From CAZGSN01 sp964371655 (GTDB taxonomy: Bacteria; Desulfobacterota; Binatia; HRBIN30), in the NCBI GenBank assembly GCA_964371655.1, contig CAYJOD010000071.1, positions 1 to 33,311 of the forward strand: a DNA stretch of 33,311 bases, in the 5' to 3' direction. Of the stretch, positions 6,945 through 15,200 are shown piece after piece. Position 1 is the first letter of the stretch, and each line of letters starts with the position of its first letter. The position numbers were made by a program, and so were the translations under genes. Under the pieces are notes generated by a model, which saw nothing but the letters and a program-made list of their open reading frames with translations, did no database searches and had not been told where the DNA came from.

Positions 6945-8240
6945 ATGTTCGAGCCGAAGTTGCCCGCCAACGTCAATGACATCCACCTCGACCAGCTCGA
7001 GTTCTGGCTGGCCCCCAGTGAGGAGCGCGAGGGCGCCTTTGCGTTGCTGCGGCGTGAGCAGCCGATGTCGTTTCAGGATGAGTTCGAGCCGCCACCCGAG
7101 ATCCCCCTGCCAAAGGGGCCCGGCTACTGGGCGGTGACGCGCCATGCGGACGTACTCCTGGCGAGCCGCAGAAATGACATTTTCTGTTCCGGCAAGGGCA
7201 TGCAGATTCCCGATCTGCCCGAGGAGCTCAACGAGTTCTTCGGCTCGATGATCGCCATGGACGACCCGCGCCACGCACGCTTGCGGCGTATCGTGTCGCG
7301 CGGCTTCACGCCGAACCAGCTGGCGCGGCTTCAGGGCGACCTCGAGCGGCGCGCCAGTGCGCTGGTCGATGCCGTGATCGACAAGGGCGAGTGCGACTTC
7401 GTCGCCGAGATCGCGGCGCCACTTCCCTTGGGCCTCATCTGCGACCTGATGGGGATCCCCGACAGTCAGACGCGTTTCGTTTTCGAGCAGACCAATATCA
7501 TCCTCGGCCTCGGTGATCCCGAGTACGTGGCGCCAGGCTCGAACCCGCTCATCGCCGCACTCGATTCGGGACGCGCGTTGGCGGAGCTCATGAACGAGCT
7601 GGCAAGCAAGCGCCGCGGAAACCCGACGGACGATCTCACGTCACAGCTTCTGAACGCCGAGATCGGCGGTGAGTCGCTCACCGACCAGGAGCTCGCTTCG
7701 TTCTTCATTCTGCTCGTCGTTGCCGGCAACGAGACGACACGCAACGCCATCAGTCACGGCATGAAGGCGCTCGCCGATCATCCCGACGAGCGCCGAAAGT
7801 GGGTGGCCGATTACGAGGGAGTGGCGCCGACCGCCGTGGAAGAGATCGTGCGCTGGGCGTCCCCGGTGATGCACTTCAGACGCACCACGACCCAAGACAC
7901 CGAGCTCGGCGGCCAGAAGCTCCGCGCCGGGGAGAAAGTTGTTCTCTGGTACAACTCGGCAAACCGTGACGAAGCCGTCTTCGACGAGCCCTACCGCTTC
8001 GACGTCACGCGCACACCGAACGAGCATGTGGGATTCGGCGGCCCGGGTGCACACCACTGTCTCGGTGCCAACCTGGCTCGACGCGAGATCGCCGTGGTGT
8101 TCCGCGAGCTCTTGCGCCGCCTTCCTGATATCGAAATCGTCGGCCCGCCCGAGATGCTGCGCTCGAACTTCATCCACGGTATCAAGCATATGCCCTGCGC
8201 GTTCACGCCGGGCGGAGCACGCAAGCGTGCGACCCTTTGA
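6945..8240 (+). CDS. Cytochrome P450 monooxygenase
   Basis: A 431-residue soluble bacterial P450. Visible motifs: I-helix VAGNETT at 259-265 (oxygen activation), ExxR at 300-303 (EEIVRW), and the heme loop FGGPGAHHCLG at 364-374 with Cys372 as the heme-iron ligand. The ATG at 6945 follows an AGGAGG site 8 bases upstream. The heme-loop and I-helix style resembles the CYP124/125/142-like group that oxidises the terminal carbon of sterol side chains or branched lipids, but substrate assignment from sequence reading is uncertain. It points toward the convergent ChsH/Ltp2 operon, which in mycobacteria is linked to cyp125, so a steroid or isoprenoid substrate is a reasonable inference. Redox partners are not in the window. 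Confidence 0.92.
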   Translation: MFEPKLPANVNDIHLDQLEFWLAPSEEREGAFALLRREQPMSFQDEFEPPPEIPLPKGPGYWAVTRHADVLLASRRNDIFCSGKGMQIPDLPEELNEFFGSMIAMDDPRHARLRRIVSRGFTPNQLARLQGDLERRASALVDAVIDKGECDFVAEIAAPLPLGLICDLMGIPDSQTRFVFEQTNIILGLGDPEYVAPGSNPLIAALDSGRALAELMNELASKRRGNPTDDLTSQLLNAEIGGESLTDQELASFFILLVVAGNETTRNAISHGMKALADHPDERRKWVADYEGVAPTAVEEIVRWASPVMHFRRTTTQDTELGGQKLRAGEKVVLWYNSANRDEAVFDEPYRFDVTRTPNEHVGFGGPGAHHCLGANLARREIAVVFRELLRRLPDIEIVGPPEMLRSNFIHGIKHMPCAFTPGGARKRATL

Positions 8241-8344
8241 TGAATGCGAAGAGGTCGATCAGCGCCGAGATCCAACGCCGATGCACACGCCAGCCGCGTC
8301 GCCGCAAATCGCCTGAGAGTTAGCCTCAGTATCACAAGAGATCT

Positions 8345-8490
8345 TCACCGCAGAGGCGCCGAGACGCAGAGAAATCCCTGCGAAAGTGATCAGATGACCA
8401 AGATTCAAAGGCCATCAATTATGCAATCGCGGATTCTTGAGGTTCGCTTCCAAGAGCCTCTCCCTCGGCGCCTCAGCGTCTCTGCGGTGA
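8345..8490. repeat. Palindromic tandem-unit element, 8-bp units (GCAGAGGC family)
   Basis: Left arm: TCACC then GCAGAGGC, GCCGAGAC, GCAGAGA. Right arm: CCTCGGCG, CCTCAGCG, TCTCTGCG, GTGA. The loop is about 100 bases. It fills the 272-bp gap between the convergent P450 and Ltp2 genes and could serve as a bidirectional terminator. The same right-arm family recurs inside the CRISPR region at about 32020 and 32384. Confidence 0.75.
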
Positions 8491-8512
8491 GTCCTTTTCT
8501 GTCACATCAAGC

Positions 8513-9682
8513 TTAGCTGGGCTGGGACAGGATCAGGGCACTGGTCGGACATCCGGTGCCGGCGGTGACGAGGACGTGCTCGACATCGTCGACTTGGTTG
8601 CACGACGTGCCGCGAATCTGACGAACCGCCTCGGTGATGCCGTTCATTCCGTGGATATAAGCCTCGCCGAGCAGCCCACCGCTGGTGTTGATGGGCAAGC
8701 GCCCGCCGCGCGACAGGTTTTCGATCGTGGCGAAGTCTTTGGCCTCACCGCGCCCGCAAAAGCCGAGCTCTTCCAGCTGGATCAGCACGAAGGGCGTAAA
8801 GTGATCGTAGAGAAAAGCGGTCTGGATGTCGGCGGGAGTCAGCCCGGATTCCGCCCACAGCTTCTTCGCCACCACGCCCATCTCCGGCAAACCCGTGATC
8901 TCCGGGCGGTAGTAGCTGGTCATCAGCTCGCCGTCGTCGGCCGCGCCCTGGGCCGCCGCCGTGATCAGCGCCGGCCGCTGGCGCAGGTCACGCGCGCGCT
9001 CGGGCGTGGTCACCACGAGCGCGACACCGCCGTCGCTCTCCTGGCAGCAGTCGAGCAGCCGCAGCACGGGCTCGACGATCCATTTCGACTCTTGGTGGTC
9101 TTCGAGAGTGATCGGACGTTGGTAGAACCACGCGGCCGGGTTGGTCGCCGCGTGCTTTCGGTCCACCACCGAGATGCGGCCGAAATCTTCGTTGGTGACG
9201 CCGTACTCGTGCATGTAGCGGCGCGCCTGCAGCGCCACCCAACTCGCCGGCGAGAGGAGTCCGTAGGGCCCGTACATATCGAGGAACGGCGGCAGCGTCG
9301 TCGCCGTCATCGCCGCGCCACCGAAGCGCATGCCGGAGCGCTCGTTGAAAGCACGGTAGCAGACGACGACATCGGCGACGCCGGTGGCTACCGCCATCGC
9401 GGCGTGCATCACCACAGCGCAAGCGCCGCCGCCACCGTAGGGCACGCGTGAGAACATGGTCAGCTTCGGGATGCCGAGATTGCGCGCCACCTCGGCTTCC
9501 TCGTTGGAGTCCAACGTGAAGGTGACCAGCCCATCGACGTCGTGTGGCTCCAAGCCGGCGTCGTCGAGTGCCGACTTCACCGACTCGCAGGCGAGCTGCA
9601 GCTCGCTGCGACCGGAGGCTTTGGAGAACTCGGTCTGACCGATACCGGCGATGGCGGCACGGTTGCGCAGCGACCGGCTCAC
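8513..9682 (-). CDS. Ltp2-type thiolase-fold aldolase (steroid side-chain retro-aldolase)
   Basis: A 389-residue thiolase-superfamily protein of the lipid-transfer/Ltp2 type, close to the ~386 aa of characterised members. Ltp2 cleaves the C17 hydroxyacyl-CoA formed in steroid side-chain degradation, releasing propionyl-CoA and a C17 ketone. Characterised Ltp2 uses two tyrosines (Tyr294 and Tyr344, from memory); here LYDHFTPF (Tyr292) and GEAYIHGMNG (Tyr342) sit at matching spacing. The start is a GTG at 9680-9682 overlapping the stop of the upstream MaoC gene (GTGA). The preceding DUF35 gene would be its required partner. Last gene of a four-gene overlapping operon. A general SCP2-type thiolase acting on another acyl-CoA is the alternative. 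Confidence 0.8.
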   Translation of the reverse strand: MSRSLRNRAAIAGIGQTEFSKASGRSELQLACESVKSALDDAGLEPHDVDGLVTFTLDSNEEAEVARNLGIPKLTMFSRVPYGGGGACAVVMHAAMAVATGVADVVVCYRAFNERSGMRFGGAAMTATTLPPFLDMYGPYGLLSPASWVALQARRYMHEYGVTNEDFGRISVVDRKHAATNPAAWFYQRPITLEDHQESKWIVEPVLRLLDCCQESDGGVALVVTTPERARDLRQRPALITAAAQGAADDGELMTSYYRPEITGLPEMGVVAKKLWAESGLTPADIQTAFLYDHFTPFVLIQLEELGFCGRGEAKDFATIENLSRGGRLPINTSGGLLGEAYIHGMNGITEAVRQIRGTSCNQVDDVEHVLVTAGTGCPTSALILSQPS

Positions 9683-10116
9683 GAGCCCGTCCTCGCCAGA
9701 GGAAGACCGAGCACCGCGGTCCCGGACACGTGATCGCCTTGATCGTTGGTGGCGCGGAGCTCGACTTCGACGATCCCCTCTCCGTCGACGTGCGACTTGG
9801 CGGTGACCTTGCCCGTGAACTCGAGTTTCGAGCCGGCGTACGCAGGTACGCCCAGTCGAATCGCTATCTTCCGCACCATTGCTTCCGGGCCGGCCCAATC
9901 GGTCAGAAAGCGGCTGCAGAAGCCGTTGTCGGTCATGATGTTCATGAAGATTTGGGGTGCGCCCTGCGAGTTGGCATATTCCCGATCATGGTGCACCGGC
10001 ATGAAGTCGCGCGTTGCGATGGCGCCAGCGACCACGACCGTAGCGGTCACGTCGATCTTCATCGGAGTGATCGGGTCGCCGACCCGGATTTGGTTCCAGT
10101 CGAGTGTTGTCGTCAT
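9679..10116 (-). CDS. MaoC-like enoyl-CoA hydratase subunit (ChsH1-like)
   Basis: A 145-residue hot-dog fold protein. The hydratase motif DxxPxH is present as D37-F-M-P-V-H42 followed by HDREYANSQG. In mycobacteria ChsH1 pairs with ChsH2 to hydrate the steroid enoyl-CoA before Ltp2 cleavage; size, motif and gene order match ChsH1. The ATG at 10114-10116 overlaps the DUF35 stop (TGATG); a TTG three bases upstream is an alternative start. The end overlaps the Ltp2 start. The partner hydratase encoded two genes upstream lacks the His, so this subunit would carry the catalytic acid/base pair. Confidence 0.8.
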   Translation of the reverse strand: MTTTLDWNQIRVGDPITPMKIDVTATVVVAGAIATRDFMPVHHDREYANSQGAPQIFMNIMTDNGFCSRFLTDWAGPEAMVRKIAIRLGVPAYAGSKLEFTGKVTAKSHVDGEGIVEVELRATNDQGDHVSGTAVLGLPLARTGS

Positions 10117-10520
10117 CAAGGATCCCTCCGCGGTCGGAACTGGGGCAACGATACGCCGTTGTCGAAGTGTTGGATGAAGACCTGCACCGGCATGCCGATG
10201 GTCACTTCATCGGGGTCGACATCGCACAGGTTCGACACGATGCGGGTTCCCTCCTCGAGCTGAATCAGCGCGACGATGTAGGTGCCTTCGAACCACGGCC
10301 AGGGCGGGTGGCGCGGCAGGACGAAGCTGTAGACCTCGCCCCGCCCCGAGGACTCGATCGCATCCCAGGTGAGCGAGTTGCAGCGCGGGCACATCGGGCG
10401 CGGCGGATGGCGCAAGCTCGCGCACCCCGAGCAACGCTGGATGAGCAGCTTGCCCTCCTTGAGTGCCTCCCAGAAGAACCTGGTGTCGGGCGTCGTGGTT
10501 GGAGCCAGACGGTCGCTCAT
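10116..10520 (-). CDS. DUF35 Zn-ribbon/OB-fold protein (ChsH2 C-domain-like)
   Basis: A 134-residue protein with an N-terminal helix (RFFWEALKEGKLLIQRC), a rubredoxin-like zinc ribbon with Cys30, Cys33, Cys44 and Cys47, and a C-terminal OB fold (GEVYSFVLPRHP, YIVALIQLEEGTRIVSNL). DUF35 proteins bind thiolase-fold enzymes and hand over acyl-CoA intermediates; in mycobacterial ChsH2 this domain is fused to the MaoC domain and docks Ltp2. Here it is a separate gene between the two hydratases, with a four-base ATGA overlap upstream and a one-base overlap downstream, which strongly suggests a stoichiometric complex. Confidence 0.85.
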   Translation of the reverse strand: MSDRLAPTTTPDTRFFWEALKEGKLLIQRCSGCASLRHPPRPMCPRCNSLTWDAIESSGRGEVYSFVLPRHPPWPWFEGTYIVALIQLEEGTRIVSNLCDVDPDEVTIGMPVQVFIQHFDNGVSLPQFRPRRDP

Positions 10521-11080
10521 TTCAACAATACCTCCAGGTCCGGCTTGAACTTGAGAATGCGGAAGGTCTGTCGGCCTACGACCTCTCCCTGCTCGTCGCG
10601 AAATGTCGTCACCCACGTAATGAAGTATCCCGGCCCGATGCGTGTCTGCTTTCTCTCGGAGACCGATTCGATCACCATCGTCGACGTGATGACCTCGCCC
10701 AGCCGCAGGTAGCGGACGATCTCGAACTCCGAGTTGGTCGCCAGCGTGGCGATGAGACCGGCTTCGTCGAGCGGCGTGAGCGGGTTCTTGCCGAACTCCA
10801 CTGGCGCCCCGCCGCGCTCGGCAATGCCGGAGATCTTCGGCGTTGCCATGGTCCACGTTTGCAGCATCAACGGCGGCGCGACGATGCCGCCGAAGCGCGA
10901 CGCCGCGGCGAAGGCGGGGTCGGTGTAGACCGGGTTGTGGTCTTCCAGCGCCGTCGCCCAGTGCCGGATCATCGGCTGGTTCACCGGATCGGGCGCCACC
11001 GAGGGCGCGCCGACGGGCGTGCCGATCAACGCTCGCAACGCCGCGATCGCCTTTTCTTCGATCTGAGTGTCGTCCGACAT
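10517..11080 (-). CDS. FAS1-like/MaoC dehydratase subunit (ChsH2 N-domain-like)
   Basis: A 187-residue hot-dog protein of the FAS1-like dehydratase (MaoC N-terminal) family. It contains PMIRHWATALEDHNPVY with Tyr52 where the catalytic His of the DxNPxH motif would be, then FGGIVAPPLMLQTWTM and VSERKQTRIGPGYFITWVTTF. The missing His indicates a structural, CoA-binding half of a heteromeric hydratase whose active site comes from the ChsH1-like subunit. The ATG at 11078-11080 is chosen; an adjacent ATG at 11081-11083 is equally possible, and both follow a purine-rich GAGGAGAGAGGGGAG stretch. First gene of the operon; the promoter must lie in the gene-poor region upstream. Confidence 0.8.
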   Translation of the reverse strand: MSDDTQIEEKAIAALRALIGTPVGAPSVAPDPVNQPMIRHWATALEDHNPVYTDPAFAAASRFGGIVAPPLMLQTWTMATPKISGIAERGGAPVEFGKNPLTPLDEAGLIATLATNSEFEIVRYLRLGEVITSTMVIESVSERKQTRIGPGYFITWVTTFRDEQGEVVGRQTFRILKFKPDLEVLLK

Positions 11081-11331
11081 CATCTCCCCTCTCTCCTCGC
11101 CACAGAATCTCCGACAGCGCGCGGCCGTTTGTTTCAAGCTCGCGACGATGAGATTCAGCGGCTGGGCATCATCAGAAGAGTGTCGCTAGAAGAGCGGCTC
11201 TCCTGCCGATCCATTGTCTTTCCACTGATCATACCTTCACATACCGACATTTTTGCGAACGACTGGCAACACGCTAGTGGCAGAGACGGCGCCCCCACGC
11301 GATCCGAGTCGGACGAGGTATCGCCTCAACC

Positions 11332-11439
11332 GAGCAGTCGCTGATGCGGTTCCTGACCGCGTTGCACCAAGACGTCCGCATCGTTGTCAGTGAGAAGCCG
11401 CGGCGGGGTCGCGGAAGGGTGATCGTGGAGGCTGCCTGA
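11332..11439 (+). pseudogene. C-terminal fragment of an XRE/HigA-type antitoxin (probable)
   Basis: An in-frame run reading EQSLMRFLTALHQDVRIVV and then a basic RRGRGRVIVEAA tail ends in a stop at 11437-11439. This is the typical C-terminus of HTH antitoxins in which 'LMRFLTALdqDV.IVV' follows the helix-turn-helix. The DNA-binding half is not seen upstream in this frame, so only the tail survives. Similarity is recalled by pattern, not computed. Confidence 0.35.
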
Positions 11440-11525
11440 AACGGAGGATGGCTGGAGACACTCGATCGTCGGGTCGCATTGTGACGCGTCGGGAACGTGG
11501 TCTTCGAGCCGGGCCCGATTCACAC

Positions 11526-11711
11526 TCATGGCTCCGTCGTCACATAGAAGACCTGCTGCCGTTCACGAAATCCAATCTGTACGAGGTTGAAGAAATCTCG
11601 GCCAAGCAAGTTGCGACGCAGGGGCACCGTACTGAATGCGATCGGAAGATTGAAATCGCCGAGATCCGGGTCGGACAGTCGGACGGGATGTCGCAGGCAA
11701 AACTCGTTCAT
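11526..11711 (-). pseudogene. C-terminal fragment of a retropepsin-like aspartyl protease (probable)
   Basis: A 61-residue frame containing DLGDFNLPIAFSTVP and LLGRDFFNLVQIGFRERQ. LLGRDFF at this place is typical of the C-terminal half of small bacterial gag-like (retropepsin-fold) aspartyl proteases. The DTGA active-site half should lie upstream, but stop codons interrupt all frames within about 30 bases, so this looks like a decayed gene. Confidence 0.35.
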
Positions 11712-12252
11712 CGTCTGTCCGCTACGCTCTCATTCCGCCACCAGCTCCATCCGCTGCTGCAGGCGCGGCGTCAGCTTCGATGCTCCTTGTACCACCGTCG
11801 TTACCTCCGACGACGGTATCGCTCACAATCGGGTGCCAGGTGTAGATGGGTTTGGTGGATCGCTTACCTCGTTTCAACTCTCTTCAATCGAGGTTTTCGG
11901 GCTCAAACGGACCGACCACGCCCTGACGGGCGACACGTCGATGCTGTTTCTAGAGGTGAGGTGTCATCCTCCAAGACCCCAACGCGACTGACAGCCTCAC
12001 TCTTGCCGTCAGAAACGTACGTCCAAGCTCATCTTGAGCCCCTAAACTCGATGCTATCGACGACAACTCGCGGACTTGCGTAGGTCCGACCCCGCGAAAA
12101 TGGCTGGGTGCAAGCCTGAACGGCCTCCGGACATGCACACCCACGATCACAGGGTTGGCGACGCGCCGATCACGTCGTTGAAGCTGCGCGCGCTACACTA
12201 AACTCTGATGTCTACATTCTCACTTTCATTGACAGGCTCCAGGTTCTGGGCT

Positions 12253-15200
12253 TCACGAGCCGCAACCAGTGAGTGCCGCTTTCACGGCTCTCACTACCTC
12301 GTCGACAGTGACGAAGCCATCGTGATTGCCATCGAGCGGCCGGCAGTCACCAGGTGCCGAAATGCCGAGGACGATTTCATCTACGGTCACTGCACGGTTG
12401 CCGTTGCAATCGCCGACGCAAGCCTTCGTGGCAGCGAAGGTTGCGTTGACCTCGAGGTCGGCGCCAACGGTCGTTGCGATTGGATTTCGGGAATCCGCGA
12501 CGCCGCCGCTCCACCCGACAAACGCGAACCCTTCCGAGGGTGTGGCCAGGAGTTCAACAGTGGTCCCCACTTCGTACTCATTCGAGCTGCAATTCGGTGG
12601 CGTCAGACTCACCCCTCCGCTGTCAGGTGGCGTCGTAGAAATGCGGATCGACACGCAGCGCTTCGCTGAACACGCATCGCCGCGACCGTCTCGGTCTGAG
12701 TCGGCTTGGTCCGGGTTTCGTAGAAGCGGACAGTTGTCGTCGCTCTCACAGATTCCGTCGTGGTCTCTATCGTTCTGTGGATCGAGAGGACAGGGGTCAA
12801 CTTCGGCACACAATCCGTCGTCGTCGAGATCGTTGTCTGGATCTAGAGGGCAACGATCGCAGGCATCGCCGAGCCCGTCCGAGTCCTGATCCAATTGCGT
12901 CGTGTTCGGCACGCTGGGGCAGTTGTCACAGGCGTTGGGTACACCATCGCCGTCGGCATCTTCCATCGTCTGGAGATCGATCTGGATCGATCCAATCAGC
13001 AGCAGCGCGGCGCCGTTGGCTCCCTTGCCCAGCACCTCCACAGTCGCCAACCGCGCTTGTGCGTCACCAGGAATCGCAAGCTGCGCATCAAGCCTACCGC
13101 TGCCGTCCACCATGAAGCTCCCAAGCACGTACCGCACTGCTTGCGAACCGGCGATCAGAACAGCACGGATCGACTGATTCGCAGCAAAGCCGCCGCCGCG
13201 GACGCGCATGACCTCGCCGGGTGCGTAGCGGCCACCGCGATTGCAAGCGCCCGTAGTCGGCCCGATATCGAGATCGCCAAGCGCCGGAATCGGCAATGTT
13301 TCGCCTGCCGGCGCCGCTGCCCGAGCACTAGCCGGTACTGGGTTGACCGGTAGGCCGTTGGGCAACAGCTGGAAGCCCGGACCACGGCGCGCCGCGATGT
13401 AGTCGGCCAACACCTTCGCGAAGTTGTATTGACCGACTCGATTCGGATGGAAACTCTCCTGGGCCCAGTCGTTGACGCTGACGCGTCCGAACCAATCGTT
13501 ATGGCCAGCGGCGCATAGCTCATGCCCGCCGAACCATGAGCGCGGATCGACGAAGTGGACGCCCGCTTCTGCGGTGGTGTCGTGGATTACACTGTTGAGA
13601 TCGTCAGCCAAACGGCGAAAGAACATCCTCTCCTGTTTCGAATAGGCCAAACCTATCGCGCCGCAATCGCGGACATCAACCGGGAACACGTGCGGGTATC
13701 CGAGGACAAAGAGCGCACCATTTGGAGCCCTGTCCAGCATGCCGTCGTAGACGGCGCGGAGACGAGCGTGAAACGCTGCCGATGCGATGCTCGCGCGCAC
13801 CGCATCTTCTAGAGTCCTGGAATCACCTTCGTCTTCCCACGGAGTCTCGACCTCACATGCGAGGTGCTTCAAGCAGAACGTCGCGATCGAGCCGAAACCG
13901 ATGACGTCATGGGCTCCCGCATCGTTGCCGCCGATGGTCAGGGTCATCAGGTCCCAATCATCGGCATCGAGACGATCGAGCTGCGACTGGTGCTCTTCGG
14001 ACCAATGTGGCTGGCCACCCGGCCGCACGTTTTCCGTCGTGTCTCCGCTACAGGCTACCGTCGTTCTCGCCAAGTCGAGCCCCGGCAGACGCAGAACGCT
14101 GGAGTAGCCGTATTCGGATCGATGACACTGATTGACGTCGTGGACGTCAGTCCCCTGCATGTAGGGGCGGACACCTTCACCGGAGGAGAAGGAGTCGCCT
14201 AGGGCCGCGTAGCGCAGAGCTACCGCTTCGGCGAAAAAGCTGCCGCCGTTCGCTTGTCCGAGAGCGGTGCCGGCGAAATCGAACAATGCCGTGCCCCTAC
14301 CGGTATTCAGATTGACGAAAAATAGCGTGGTGTGCGCGATCCCGTACATGACGCCGTCACTGCCAAAGGCCAAGCCAAACACATCCTCGAAGCCCATGGG
14401 CCCGACCAGCGTCGTCACTCCTGTGGTCGGATCGATGCGCACAAGATCATTCGAGCTGGTGCTGAGGAACAGCCGCCCGCGATCATCAAAGGCGAGATCT
14501 CCTGCCGACCCATACTCCATACGTCGAATCAACTGGCCCCTGCCGGTCTTCACATCGATCGTATAGAAATCACCCTCCCTGCTCGCGCCATAGAGGGTTC
14601 CGTCCGGCCCAAAGACCAACGCGTTCAGATAGGTCGTTCGCAGCGGTCCAATGTAAACCGAGTGTCCCGTGGTCGCGTCTACCTGATAGAAATCCGCACC
14701 GGTGATTCCAAACAGCTGTCCCGTTGGGGCGAAGGCGATGTCGGTCATCGTCGCACCCAAGGGGCCAATGCGGGCGACGTCGCCATTGGCCACGTTGATG
14801 GTTCCCAACATGCCGGACGAATCGTGCACGTGCAGGAGAAGCCCACCCATGGAGTCGCTGAACGTCACGGAAAGCATCAGCCGCCCGACCGCCGAGGACC
14901 CAAAGGCTGCGACCTCGATCAGGAACTTTTCGCCGGCGCGAACCGGGAATCGTAGTTGCGAGGCTTGGTTCCCGGTCGCGATGTCGTCGTTGCACGCAAC
15001 GGGTGTCGAATAGTTCGGAGACCCAGTGAACACAGCAAGAACGGTATCGTACGTGCTGCCGATGGTTTGAGCACCGACCGATCCGTCGGCTGGAGCTGTG
15101 AGTTCGTACCAGACGGTTGTTTTGGAGGAGCTCGCACAACTCAAACGCGGATCATCCGCGGCGGTGGTCGCGGTGGCTGCGTCAATGGCATCGGAGTACG

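Larger units (their letters stand above)
11081..12252. other. Gene-poor region with decayed fragments
   Basis: About 1.2 kb between the steroid operon and the large SGNH gene. Apart from two short recognisable remnants (11332-11439 plus strand and 11526-11711 minus strand), no frame shows convincing coding content. The operon promoter is expected just upstream of 11080. No repeat element of the kind common elsewhere in the window was seen here. Confidence 0.5.

Noticed and set aside
8576..9451. 291-codon plus-strand frame opposite the Ltp2-like gene
   Set aside because: Shadow of a clearly recognisable thiolase-fold gene; its composition is Arg/His/Val-rich and unlike the neighbouring proteins.
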